Shown here: positions 1-5,497 of the stretch, piece after piece
Layout of the letters: each line of letters begins with the position of its first letter
Position numbering within the stretch: position 1 is the first letter of the stretch
Source: Microcaldota archaeon
GTDB taxonomy: Archaea; Micrarchaeota; Micrarchaeia; Micrarchaeales; CABMGC01
NCBI GenBank assembly: GCA_021805625.1
Contig: JAJZEU010000108.1
Location: 1 to 7,276 of the forward strand
DNA length: 7,276 bases
Reading direction: 5' to 3'
Made by a program: the position numbers and the translations under genes
Notes under the pieces: model-generated
Seen by the model: only the letters and a program-made list of their open reading frames with translations
The model's database searches: none
What the model was told of the DNA's origin: nothing

Positions 1-758
1 CCTCTAAGCCCTTTCTGCATGGCACGTATCACTTTGCCGTCTGTTTCAACAGTGAACCTTGCATCTGCAGCCATCTTGTTGACTTCGCTGAGCCTGTCGA
101 AGGTGCCCATGTCCTTTATGTATTCCTTCGTGACGAAGCCGAAGACCTTCCCGGTAGTTATCAAGCTTGGGATCGCGTCCTTCTCAAAGCTGTGCTTCCC
201 CTTCGGCATGAAGCCGAAGACCCTGGATTCCAGGACGTATATGGAGGCGTTTGACATCTTCGACGGCAATGGTTTGCCCCTCTCGGGTTTGCCTATGAGC
301 CCGACCACCCTCTTGTTTCTGTCTATCCGTATGAGGTCGCTGTCGTAGGGATGGGTGGACTCATGCAGAACCAGCGTCGCTATCGCCTTCTTCTTTTTGT
401 GGAAGCGGATAAGCCGCCTTAAATCCATATTGAAGAATATGTCACCGTACAGGACAAGGAACGTGCCTTCTACGAAGCGCCTGGCGTTCCTTATGGCTCC
501 GCCAGTCCCCGACAGCCTTTTCTCATTGACATACCGCATCCTTACCCCGAACCTTGAGCCGTTCCCGAAAGCCTTCTCGATCAGCCCGTGCTTGTATCCT
601 GCGCAGACGATGACGTCATCTATGCCGTAGCCCTTTAGCGCTTCTATCTGGTGCTCTAGTACGGGCTTGCCGCCTACGGGCACCAGGGCCTTTGGTATAT
701 CGTAAGTCAGCGGCCTCAGCCTTGTTCCCTTGCCTCCGGCTATTATGACGGCCTTCAT
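1..758 (-). CDS. hddC: Sugar-1-phosphate nucleotidyltransferase, probable D-glycero-alpha-D-manno-heptose 1-phosphate guanylyltransferase (C-terminus cut by window edge)
   Basis: This gene probably transfers a nucleotide to heptose 1-phosphate, the last step of NDP-heptose synthesis in the cytoplasm. The 252 visible residues begin with the nucleotide-binding signature GGKGTRLRPLT (residues 8-18), followed by PKALVPVGGKP (22-32), GTGGA (84-88), the metal-binding Asp in LYGD (D106), GKPE (156-159), and DMGT (216-219). These define the NTP_transferase family. The ATG at 758 lies one base after the gmhB stop and is preceded by GAGGG at good spacing, so the two are almost certainly co-translated. 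The heptose assignment and the choice of GTP over ATP, CTP or dTTP come from context, namely gmhB, gmhA and hddA alongside, and not from a specific residue. At least 33 residues follow the DMGT motif before the edge, so a longer enzyme with an extra C-terminal domain, as in glucose-1-phosphate-type transferases, cannot be excluded. The family call is firm and the substrate is moderately supported. Confidence 0.85.
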   Translation of the reverse strand, partial: MKAVIIAGGKGTRLRPLTYDIPKALVPVGGKPVLEHQIEALKGYGIDDVIVCAGYKHGLIEKAFGNGSRFGVRMRYVNEKRLSGTGGAIRNARRFVEGTFLVLYGDIFFNMDLRRLIRFHKKKKAIATLVLHESTHPYDSDLIRIDRNKRVVGLIGKPERGKPLPSKMSNASIYVLESRVFGFMPKGKHSFEKDAIPSLITTGKVFGFVTKEYIKDMGTFDRLSEVNKMAADARFTVETDGKVIRAMQKGLR

Positions 759-759
759 T

Positions 760-1371
760 CTATCCCTCTGCGTCCTTATTCTCCTTTGTGACTATCTTCC
801 CAATAAGCCTTGCCGCATCGAGGAGGTTGTCTGCGGTGAAGTCGGGCTTTGCGCTGAATCTGTCGTCATCGTCATTGGCGCCGCTTCTCACCAGCACTGA
901 CCTGAAGTTTTGGTATCTCATCGCGACGTTCTCGCCGGTCTTTATGTCGCGCATCGTGTCGCCGATGATGAACGACCTTGAGAGATCTATGCCAAACCTC
1001 CCGGCGGCATTTTCTATCATGCCTATCTTCGGCTTCCTGCATGCGCAGTCTATCTTGTACTCCGGATTTTCCCCGCTGAAGCCTTTGTCGGGATGGTGCG
1101 GGCAGTAATACACGGCATCTATCTTTGCGCCTTGCGCGTGGAGCTGTTCCGTGATCTTCCTGTTCATTGCCTTAACTGTATCTTCGGTGCACAGCCCCTT
1201 GGCCACCTGGGGCTGGTTCGTCACCACTATCACCAAGAAACCGAGCCTGTTCAGGATTTTTATGCCTTCGGCAGAAAAGCTGAATACCTCTATGTCCTCA
1301 ATCCTATGAATGTCAGGAACGTCCTTTATTATCACTCCGTCCCTATCAAGGAATACTGCTGCGTTTTTCAT
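760..1371 (-). CDS. gmhB: D-glycero-D-manno-heptose 1,7-bisphosphate 7-phosphatase (HAD superfamily, GmhB type)
   Basis: The enzyme removes the 7-phosphate of heptose 1,7-bisphosphate to leave heptose 1-phosphate for HddC. From the ATG at 1371 the protein has 203 residues, close to the usual length of GmhB. HAD motif I is FLDRDGV at residues 7-13, with nucleophile D9 and acid/base D11. Motif II is TNQ at 51-53, motif III is K113 in CRKPK, and motif IV is GDTMRD with D138 and D142. The GmhB-specific zinc loop is present as CPHHP (C90, H92) and CAC (C109, C111), which separates it from generic HAD phosphatases. A GTG at 1395 would add 8 residues, but family members begin just before FLDRDG, and GTGA 6 nt upstream of 1371 could serve as a weak ribosome binding site. 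It heads a minus-strand unit with hddC. A run of four Asp residues near residues 167-170 looks like a surface insertion. Confidence 0.9.
   Translation of the reverse strand: MKNAAVFLDRDGVIIKDVPDIHRIEDIEVFSFSAEGIKILNRLGFLVIVVTNQPQVAKGLCTEDTVKAMNRKITEQLHAQGAKIDAVYYCPHHPDKGFSGENPEYKIDCACRKPKIGMIENAAGRFGIDLSRSFIIGDTMRDIKTGENVAMRYQNFRSVLVRSGANDDDDRFSAKPDFTADNLLDAARLIGKIVTKENKDAEG
764..768 (-). promoter_or_regulatory. Shine-Dalgarno for hddC inside the 3' end of gmhB
   Basis: On the minus strand the last codons of gmhB contain GAGGG, followed by 5 nt and then the hddC ATG. Together with the TAG-A-ATG junction this supports the start at 758 and translational coupling of the two genes. Confidence 0.6.
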
Positions 1372-1431
1372 CTTATTCACTTGTGCTGCCCGCACACCGA
1401 TTCTGGGATGGGGGGCTTGTATGCATCATAT

Positions 1432-1440
1432 GCTATAACT
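1432..1440 (-). promoter_or_regulatory. Possible TATA-like box for gmhB-hddC
   Basis: The minus strand reads AGTTATAGC here, about 60 nt before the gmhB ATG. This would give a start near 1410 and a leader of about 40 nt that could carry the weak GTGA ribosome binding site. It is the only AT-rich stretch in the right range, but the match to the archaeal box is poor. Confidence 0.3.
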
Positions 1441-1443
1441 GTG

Positions 1444-1470
1444 AGGTTGCGCGGCTTGAACTTGTAACCT
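1444..1470. other. Stem-loop, 7-bp stem with 13-nt loop
   Basis: AGGTTGC (1444-1450) pairs with GTAACCT (1464-1470), including one G-U pair. It sits between divergent genes and is not followed by a T-tract, so it is not placed as a terminator. Function is unknown and chance occurrence is possible. Confidence 0.3.
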
Positions 1471-1554
1471 AACTACTATGTTAATTCCTCGACCCAGCGG
1501 CAAGAGCTGCAAAGTCAGAATACTGTTCAGGTTAATCCTCTATCACCATGCGTG

Positions 1555-1563
1555 TATTTAAAT
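1555..1563 (+). promoter_or_regulatory. TATA-like box upstream of gmhA
   Basis: TATTTAAAT at this position is the best archaeal TATA match before gmhA. Transcription would start near 1585 with a leader of roughly 36 nt. A second AT-rich stretch, CTTTTATTA at about 1572-1580, would give a shorter leader near 20 nt. Which one is used cannot be decided by eye. Confidence 0.45.
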
Positions 1564-1607
1564 CTGTATTACTTTTATTACCAATTATACCGATTCTAAG
1601 GATAGAA

Positions 1608-1619
1608 ATGCGGTCATAG
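1608..1619 (+). other. Three-codon upstream ORF directly before gmhA
   Basis: ATG-CGG-TCA-TAG ends one base before the gmhA ATG and is preceded by AAGGAT at 1598-1603, a plausible but weak ribosome binding site placed well for this ATG and badly for gmhA. It could serve reinitiation, or it may be chance. Confidence 0.2.
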
Positions 1620-1620
1620 A

Positions 1621-2178
1621 ATGAAAATAAGCAGCATTGAGGACTACATGAAAGACGGTGCCAATGCCAGGCTTGCCGTAGATCCAGATTTCGTGCATAA
1701 ACTCGGCGATGAGATAGCGAAACGGATGCTCAAGGGCAACAAGCTCATACTCATGGGTAACGGCGGCAGCGCCGCCGACGCGCAACACATAGCAGCTGAG
1801 TTCGTGTGCCGTTTTGAAAAGGACAGGAAGCCATTGCCTGCCCTAGCGCTCCATGCAAATACATCCTCTTTAACTGCCATAGGGAATGACTACGGCTTCG
1901 ACTACGTGTATGAGCGGCAGGTGGAAGCCTTTGCAGAGAAGGATGATATAGTAATAGGCATTTCAACTAGCGGCAACTCACAAAACGTGATTAAGGCTAT
2001 AGACAAAGCAAACGAGCTGGGATGCCTTACAATAGCGTTCACAGGAAGAAGAGGGGGCAAGCTGGCCAGCAAGACCAAATATGCATTAAAGGTGGACAGC
2101 GACAGGACCTCGATAATTCAGGAGGTGCATATAGCAGTTGGTCATATAATATCAAAGATAGTAGAGGATAATCTATGA
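1621..2178 (+). CDS. gmhA: Phosphoheptose (sedoheptulose 7-phosphate) isomerase, GmhA
   Basis: The enzyme converts sedoheptulose 7-phosphate to D-glycero-D-manno-heptose 7-phosphate, the committed step of heptose synthesis, and works as a cytoplasmic tetramer in characterised members. The 185-residue length matches the family (about 190). It is a single SIS domain with the phosphate-binding GNGGSAADAQH (46-56) and ISTSGNS (114-120) loops. The four metal ligands known from bacterial GmhA have counterparts at the expected spacing: H56 and E60 in QHIAAE, and Q167 and H175 in the IQEVH...H motif. An in-frame stop at 1603-1605 rules out a start upstream of the ATG at 1621. No good Shine-Dalgarno serves this ATG. 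It heads the plus-strand arm gmhA-epimerase-hddA, opposite gmhB-hddC. The related DiaA and GmhA2 SIS proteins are the main alternative, but the conserved ligands and neighbours argue strongly for GmhA. Confidence 0.93.
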   Translation: MKISSIEDYMKDGANARLAVDPDFVHKLGDEIAKRMLKGNKLILMGNGGSAADAQHIAAEFVCRFEKDRKPLPALALHANTSSLTAIGNDYGFDYVYERQVEAFAEKDDIVIGISTSGNSQNVIKAIDKANELGCLTIAFTGRRGGKLASKTKYALKVDSDRTSIIQEVHIAVGHIISKIVEDNL

Positions 2179-2198
2179 TCGCAGTACATATGTCCATA

Positions 2199-2216
2199 TT
2201 AAAATAATTTAAAAAG
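2199..2216 (+). promoter_or_regulatory. AT-rich promoter-like stretch before the epimerase gene
   Basis: This 18-nt stretch is all A/T except its last base and contains ATTTAAAAAG (2207-2216), 17-34 nt before the ATG at 2233. It could act as a TATA box giving a leaderless or very short-leader transcript. The 54-nt gap to gmhA means read-through from gmhA is equally possible. GGTG at 2224-2227 is a weak ribosome binding site. Confidence 0.45.
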
Positions 2217-2232
2217 ATTTAGCGGTGCAAAA

Positions 2233-3153
2233 ATGGAGACTATTAAGGGAAGAAACATAATCGTGACTGGTGGTGCAGGATTTATAGGAAGCAATTTGGT
2301 CGAAAGGCTGGCAAAGGACAACAAAGTGTATGTCATCGACAATCTCAATACCGGCTCAACTAAAAATTTGGAGACCGCGCAGAAGACAGGCAATGTGCAA
2401 TTCATACAAGATGACATAAAAAACATAGCCAAGCATAACTTAAACGCTGACCTAATATTCCATCTAGGGATGTATTCAGCTTCTCCGATGTACAGGAAAA
2501 ATCCCAATCTACTGAACGAAGTTGTTGAAGGCATAATAAATCTACTTGAATATGCAAAGAAGCATAACACAACAATTGTTTTTGCATCAACATCATCCAT
2601 ATACAATGGCATCAAGCCACCGCATAGGGAAGACATAATCCCGCCTGTGACTGATTATTATACCGAAGGGAGGATAGCTGCAGAAAGACTTTCCACGCTC
2701 TATGCAAAACTTTTCGGGGTAAACGTGGCAGCCATGCGCTTCTTCTCAGTCTACGGAAGGCACGAGGAGGCAAAAAAGGAATACGCCAATCTGGTGACGC
2801 AGTTTATTTGGGCGATGAAGAAGGGAGATCAGCCTATAATATACGGCGACGGCAGCCAGAAGCGTGATTTGGTGTTTGTGGACGATGCTGTTGACGCACT
2901 CATAAAGGCCTCTGCCATAAATGGTTTCGATGTCTTCAATGTAGGGACAGGCAAAAACTACAGCCTGAACGAGCTCGTAGAAAAACTCAACAAGGCCCTT
3001 CACACAGGCATAAAGGCAAAATACGTAAAAATACCTGTGAGTAACTACGTGATGGAGACACTCGCCGATGCGTCCAAGGCAGAGAAGGTCATAGGCTTCA
3101 AAGCCAAGATAAACCTTGACAAAGGTATAGCTATGCTTCTTCAAGGTAAATGA
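2233..3153 (+). CDS. NAD-dependent nucleotide-sugar epimerase/dehydratase (extended SDR), substrate unknown
   Basis: This 306-residue extended short-chain dehydrogenase/reductase should act on a nucleotide-activated sugar in the cytoplasm. The Rossmann motif TGGAGFIG (12-19) and acidic D36 after the second strand indicate NAD binding. HLG (77-79) replaces the more usual HLA, STSS (119-122) supplies the active-site Ser/Thr, and RFFSVYG (169-175) and RDLVFVDD (211-218) are typical of UDP-galactose 4-epimerase relatives. The catalytic YxxxK is YTEGR (143-147), with Arg where Lys is expected. The gene lies between gmhA and hddA and its stop overlaps the next start in ATGA, so it probably belongs to the heptose pathway, perhaps modifying NDP-heptose at C4 or C6 or supplying a partner sugar. 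It could also be an ordinary UDP-hexose 4-epimerase. It looks more AT-rich than neighbours: 2401-2460 is 32% G+C by hand count. Confidence 0.85.
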   Translation: METIKGRNIIVTGGAGFIGSNLVERLAKDNKVYVIDNLNTGSTKNLETAQKTGNVQFIQDDIKNIAKHNLNADLIFHLGMYSASPMYRKNPNLLNEVVEGIINLLEYAKKHNTTIVFASTSSIYNGIKPPHREDIIPPVTDYYTEGRIAAERLSTLYAKLFGVNVAAMRFFSVYGRHEEAKKEYANLVTQFIWAMKKGDQPIIYGDGSQKRDLVFVDDAVDALIKASAINGFDVFNVGTGKNYSLNELVEKLNKALHTGIKAKYVKIPVSNYVMETLADASKAEKVIGFKAKINLDKGIAMLLQGK

Positions 3154-4160
3154 AAAAGGCGAATTATTTGTACGGCCAGCGCATGATAATGACCAAGACG
3201 CCGCTTAGGATAACCTTTGTTGGCGGCGGCACGGATCTGCCTGGCTACTACAAGAACTACGGCGGCGGTGCGGTTGTATCAGCAGCAATAAACAAGTATA
3301 TACACATAGTCGTTAACAAGAAATTCGACAACCGCATAAGGGTTAGCTATTCAAGGACCGAGATAGTCGACAGCGTGGACAAGATACAGCATCCGACAGT
3401 CAGAGAAGCTCTAAAGCTGCTCAAGATAGATGGCGGTATAGAGATTGTAAGTATATCAGATATACCATCCGGTGGGACGGGCCTAGGGTCTAGCAGCACG
3501 TTCCTTGTAGGGCTGCTGAATGCCTTGCATGCATGGAAAGGCGAGTTTGTAAGCCCGAAAGAGCTCGCGGAAGAAGCAGTACGCATAGAAAGGGGAATAC
3601 TGAAGGAACCTGGCGGCAAGCAAGACCAGTACATAGCGGCTTATGGTGGCATAAAGCTAATGGAGTTTAATGAAGATGAAAGTGTTGTTCTGAAGCCTGT
3701 CATAGCCAAGGAAAGCGATTACATGTTACTTAAGAATCACCTAATGCTGCTTTACACTGGATTGCAAAGGAGCTCCGCCCAAATACATTCAAAGCAGGCT
3801 GACGCGATACAGAAGCACGTAAGTGAGTATAATAAGATGCGGGATCTTTCATATGCGCTCTTTGACTCGATATGTAATGGAAGATGGGCCAGAACAGGAA
3901 AGTTCTTAGATCAGAATTGGAAACTCAAAAGAACGTTAAGCGAAGGCATAAGTGATTCAAAGATAGATGCCATGTACAACAAGGCATTGGCAACTGGTGC
4001 GTTGGGCGGCAAGCTTATCGGTGCAGGCGGCGGAGGATTTTTGCTCATGTTTGCCCCTCCAGCAAAGCATGCAGCGATAAAAAGGGCCTTACCGCAACTA
4101 AAGGAAGAACCTTTCGGGTTTGAGGTTCTTGGAAGCAGGATTGTCTATGTCGGGGAATAA
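3150..4160 (+). CDS. hddA: D-glycero-alpha-D-manno-heptose 7-phosphate kinase, GHMP superfamily (HddA)
   Basis: The kinase phosphorylates C1 of heptose 7-phosphate with ATP to give the 1,7-bisphosphate, the substrate of GmhB. It is a complete GHMP kinase of the HddA type. TPLRITFVGGGTDLPGYY (17-34) is the characteristic N-terminal substrate motif. The ATP loop is PSGGTGLGSSS (106-115 region), a likely catalytic Asp is D159 in GGKQDQY, and the third GHMP motif is IGAGGGGFLLMF (290-301). The ATG at 3150 overlaps the epimerase stop by 4 nt, which suggests coupling, but it adds an 11-residue tail that HddA proteins usually lack. The ATGs at 3183 or 3189, just before TKTPLR, are credible alternatives. 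Related kinases act on other sugars, so heptose specificity rests on the adjacent gmhA and gmhB as well as on the family. HddA, and not a bacterial HldE-type kinase, points to the alpha-anomer route that ends in GDP-heptose. Confidence 0.9.
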   Translation: MKKANYLYGQRMIMTKTPLRITFVGGGTDLPGYYKNYGGGAVVSAAINKYIHIVVNKKFDNRIRVSYSRTEIVDSVDKIQHPTVREALKLLKIDGGIEIVSISDIPSGGTGLGSSSTFLVGLLNALHAWKGEFVSPKELAEEAVRIERGILKEPGGKQDQYIAAYGGIKLMEFNEDESVVLKPVIAKESDYMLLKNHLMLLYTGLQRSSAQIHSKQADAIQKHVSEYNKMRDLSYALFDSICNGRWARTGKFLDQNWKLKRTLSEGISDSKIDAMYNKALATGALGGKLIGAGGGGFLLMFAPPAKHAAIKRALPQLKEEPFGFEVLGSRIVYVGE

Positions 4161-4194
4161 ACATAATTTGGGTAAGTAAGTGATGCAAACGAAG

Positions 4195-4210
4195 CAAAAA
4201 GGTATTTATT
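4195..4210 (+). promoter_or_regulatory. BRE/TATA-like promoter of the GT4 gene
   Basis: CAAAAAGGTATTTATT combines a purine-rich BRE-like stretch with a TATTTATT box centred about 34 nt before the ATG at 4241. This predicts a leader of only about 8 nt, consistent with the absence of a Shine-Dalgarno. Nearly the same element precedes the GT2 gene at 5451-5465. Confidence 0.6.
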
Positions 4211-4224
4211 CTGCTGTGCAGAAT
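4208..4224. promoter_or_regulatory. Perfect 7-bp dyad in the GT4 promoter, candidate operator
   Basis: ATTCTGC (4208-4214) and GCAGAAT (4218-4224) are exact inverted repeats with a 3-nt spacer. The left arm overlaps the end of the TATA-like box and the dyad lies upstream of the predicted start, so it would act as a DNA site, typical of repressor operators in archaea. It is not seen before the GT2 gene. Confidence 0.4.
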
Positions 4225-4240
4225 TAAGTTCAGTGCGTGC

Positions 4241-5389
4241 ATGGCAAGGATAGCCTTCGTTTCCGATGCAGCTTATCCATGGGTGCAGGGCGGCGTGCAG
4301 GCCTCAGAATACAAGGTGATGAGAGAGCTCGCCAAGAAGCACACCGTATACTCGTTCTCGCTCATGTTCAAGGGCATGAGGCCCAGCTTCAGCAAGGATG
4401 GCATACATTACATTGCGTTCAGGAAGAGCGATGCCGGGGAACTTTATGTGAAGGGGAAGAGATCCATAGCCCTTGCAAGGGCCTTCGCTGCGGGTATAGG
4501 AAAGGTTATGGACGGCTACAGTTTCGATCTAGTGGTAGCCAACGCCTTTCCTTACCTGCACATAGCCGCAGTGAAGAGACACTGCAGGAAGACAGGAGCA
4601 AAGCTGGTGCTAGACGTTGCGGAGGTATGGGACCTCGCATACTGGAAAAGGTACCTTGGAGCGGTGAAAGGCACGCTTGCTCACATGTACATGAAAAGGG
4701 CCTTGAAGGATGCGGACGCATACATAGCGAACTCAAGCACAACTGCGGAGAAGCTGCATGCCATGGGCATAGAAAAAGGAAAGGTCCGCATATTCTCGCC
4801 TATTCTTGATGCCAGCTACATGGGGGGTATAAAGGCGGGCAGGCCTAAGAACAGAATAATTTACGTGGGCAGGCTCGTAAAGGAGAAGAAAGTGGAAATG
4901 CTGGTCATGGCCGCGAAGAGTGCAGCCAGAATGGAGCCCGGACTTAAGGTGCTGATTGTGGGAGAGGGTCCAGAAGAGGGCGCACTCAGATCCATGGTAG
5001 CAAGGGAGGGGCTTGAGGGAACCGCCGAGATCATCCCCCCGATAAAGAAGGAGCATGAGCTCTACAAGGCGATAAAGGAATCGAAGGTGCTGGTCAATAT
5101 GTCAGAGAGGGAGGGGCTGAGCGCCATAGCGATAGAGTCGCTCGCCCTCGGCACTCCTGTGCTGCTGCCGTCATATACCCCAATACCGGAAGAGGTCAGG
5201 CGCATGTGCGTTGTCAAGAACATCGGCGAAATGCCGATTGCGATGGCGCAGATTGTTGATGCGAAGAACAAGACCTCATTCATAAAGCACAGGGAGGAAC
5301 TGAAACGGTTCCGTATTTCCGAAGTGAACGCGTTCTATGCAAAGCTTATCTATGACCTGAGGCCAGGGACTTCCCACTCGCAAAGTTAA
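4241..5389 (+). CDS. Glycosyltransferase family 4, GT-B fold
   Basis: This 382-residue cytosolic or membrane-peripheral transferase should move a sugar from a nucleotide donor to a glycan or lipid acceptor with retention of configuration. The N-terminal acceptor domain begins RIAFVSDAAYPWVQGGVQ (3-20), with the glycine-rich loop G17-G18 expected there. The C-terminal donor domain contains YVGRLVKEKK (208-217), VLIVGEGPE (237-245) and the GT4 EX7E motif with E291 and E299 in SEREGLSAIAIES. No signal peptide or membrane span is visible. It follows hddA by 80 nt but has its own promoter with a short leader, so it need not be part of the same transcript. Context suggests a heptose, mannose or related donor, but neither donor nor acceptor can be read from the sequence. 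It is followed by 108 nt with a duplicated promoter element before the GT2 gene. Confidence 0.88.
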   Translation: MARIAFVSDAAYPWVQGGVQASEYKVMRELAKKHTVYSFSLMFKGMRPSFSKDGIHYIAFRKSDAGELYVKGKRSIALARAFAAGIGKVMDGYSFDLVVANAFPYLHIAAVKRHCRKTGAKLVLDVAEVWDLAYWKRYLGAVKGTLAHMYMKRALKDADAYIANSSTTAEKLHAMGIEKGKVRIFSPILDASYMGGIKAGRPKNRIIYVGRLVKEKKVEMLVMAAKSAARMEPGLKVLIVGEGPEEGALRSMVAREGLEGTAEIIPPIKKEHELYKAIKESKVLVNMSEREGLSAIAIESLALGTPVLLPSYTPIPEEVRRMCVVKNIGEMPIAMAQIVDAKNKTSFIKHREELKRFRISEVNAFYAKLIYDLRPGTSHSQS

Positions 5390-5426
5390 AGTAACGGAGA
5401 CAGACGAGCAGGGACCACAAACGGCT

Positions 5427-5462
5427 GCTGCTCAAAAGGCATTTGCTGCTCAAAAGGCATTT
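5427..5462 (+). repeat. Perfect 18-bp tandem duplication in the GT2 promoter
   Basis: GCTGCTCAAAAGGCATTT occurs twice without a gap, at 5427-5444 and 5445-5462. Each copy carries the BRE-like and first half of the TATA-like element; only the second continues into TTATT to complete the box at the right distance from the ATG. The first copy runs into TTGCTG and is probably a weak or dead box. Confidence 0.9.
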
Positions 5463-5465
5463 ATT
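5451..5465 (+). promoter_or_regulatory. BRE/TATA-like promoter of the GT2 gene
   Basis: CAAAAGGCATTTATT lies with its box centred about 36 nt before the ATG at 5498. It matches the element before the GT4 gene at 4195-4210 with one base changed in the box and one fewer A. The predicted leader is about 10 nt with no Shine-Dalgarno. Confidence 0.6.
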
Positions 5466-5497
5466 GGTTGTGATGCAATTCCTTAACGTGTGTTCGC

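Larger units (their letters stand above)
1372..1620. promoter_or_regulatory. Divergent intergenic region between gmhB and gmhA
   Basis: This 249-nt stretch separates the two arms of the heptose locus and must hold promoters for both. The gmhB-proximal part is G/C-rich, including GGGGGG near 1410-1415. The gmhA-proximal part is AT-rich and holds the best TATA-like boxes. A 7-bp hairpin lies at 1444-1470. I see no convincing protein-coding or tRNA gene. Shared control of the two arms from this region is an inference. Confidence 0.6.

Noticed and set aside
19..630. Two plus-strand open frames opposite hddC
   Set aside because: The minus strand encodes a nucleotidyltransferase with all core motifs through this whole stretch; the plus-strand frames are its shadows.
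1372..1395. GTG start for gmhB at 1395
   Set aside because: It adds eight residues not typical of the family; the ATG at 1371 lies just before the FLDRDG motif as in other GmhB proteins. It is not strictly excluded.
1093..1467. 124-codon plus-strand frame running from antisense of gmhB into the intergenic region
   Set aside because: Most of it is the complement of conserved GmhB motifs; the remainder shows no ribosome binding site or domain.
1444..1490. tRNA-like look: TTCAAGCC on the minus strand resembling a T-loop
   Set aside because: The bases flanking the would-be T-loop do not pair and no anticodon, D-arm or acceptor stem can be folded around it.
4237..4809. 190-codon open frame on the plus strand overlapping the GT4 gene
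   Set aside because: It lies in another frame of a gene with clear GT4 motifs, is rich in Arg, Gly, His and Cys, and has no recognisable fold or motif.
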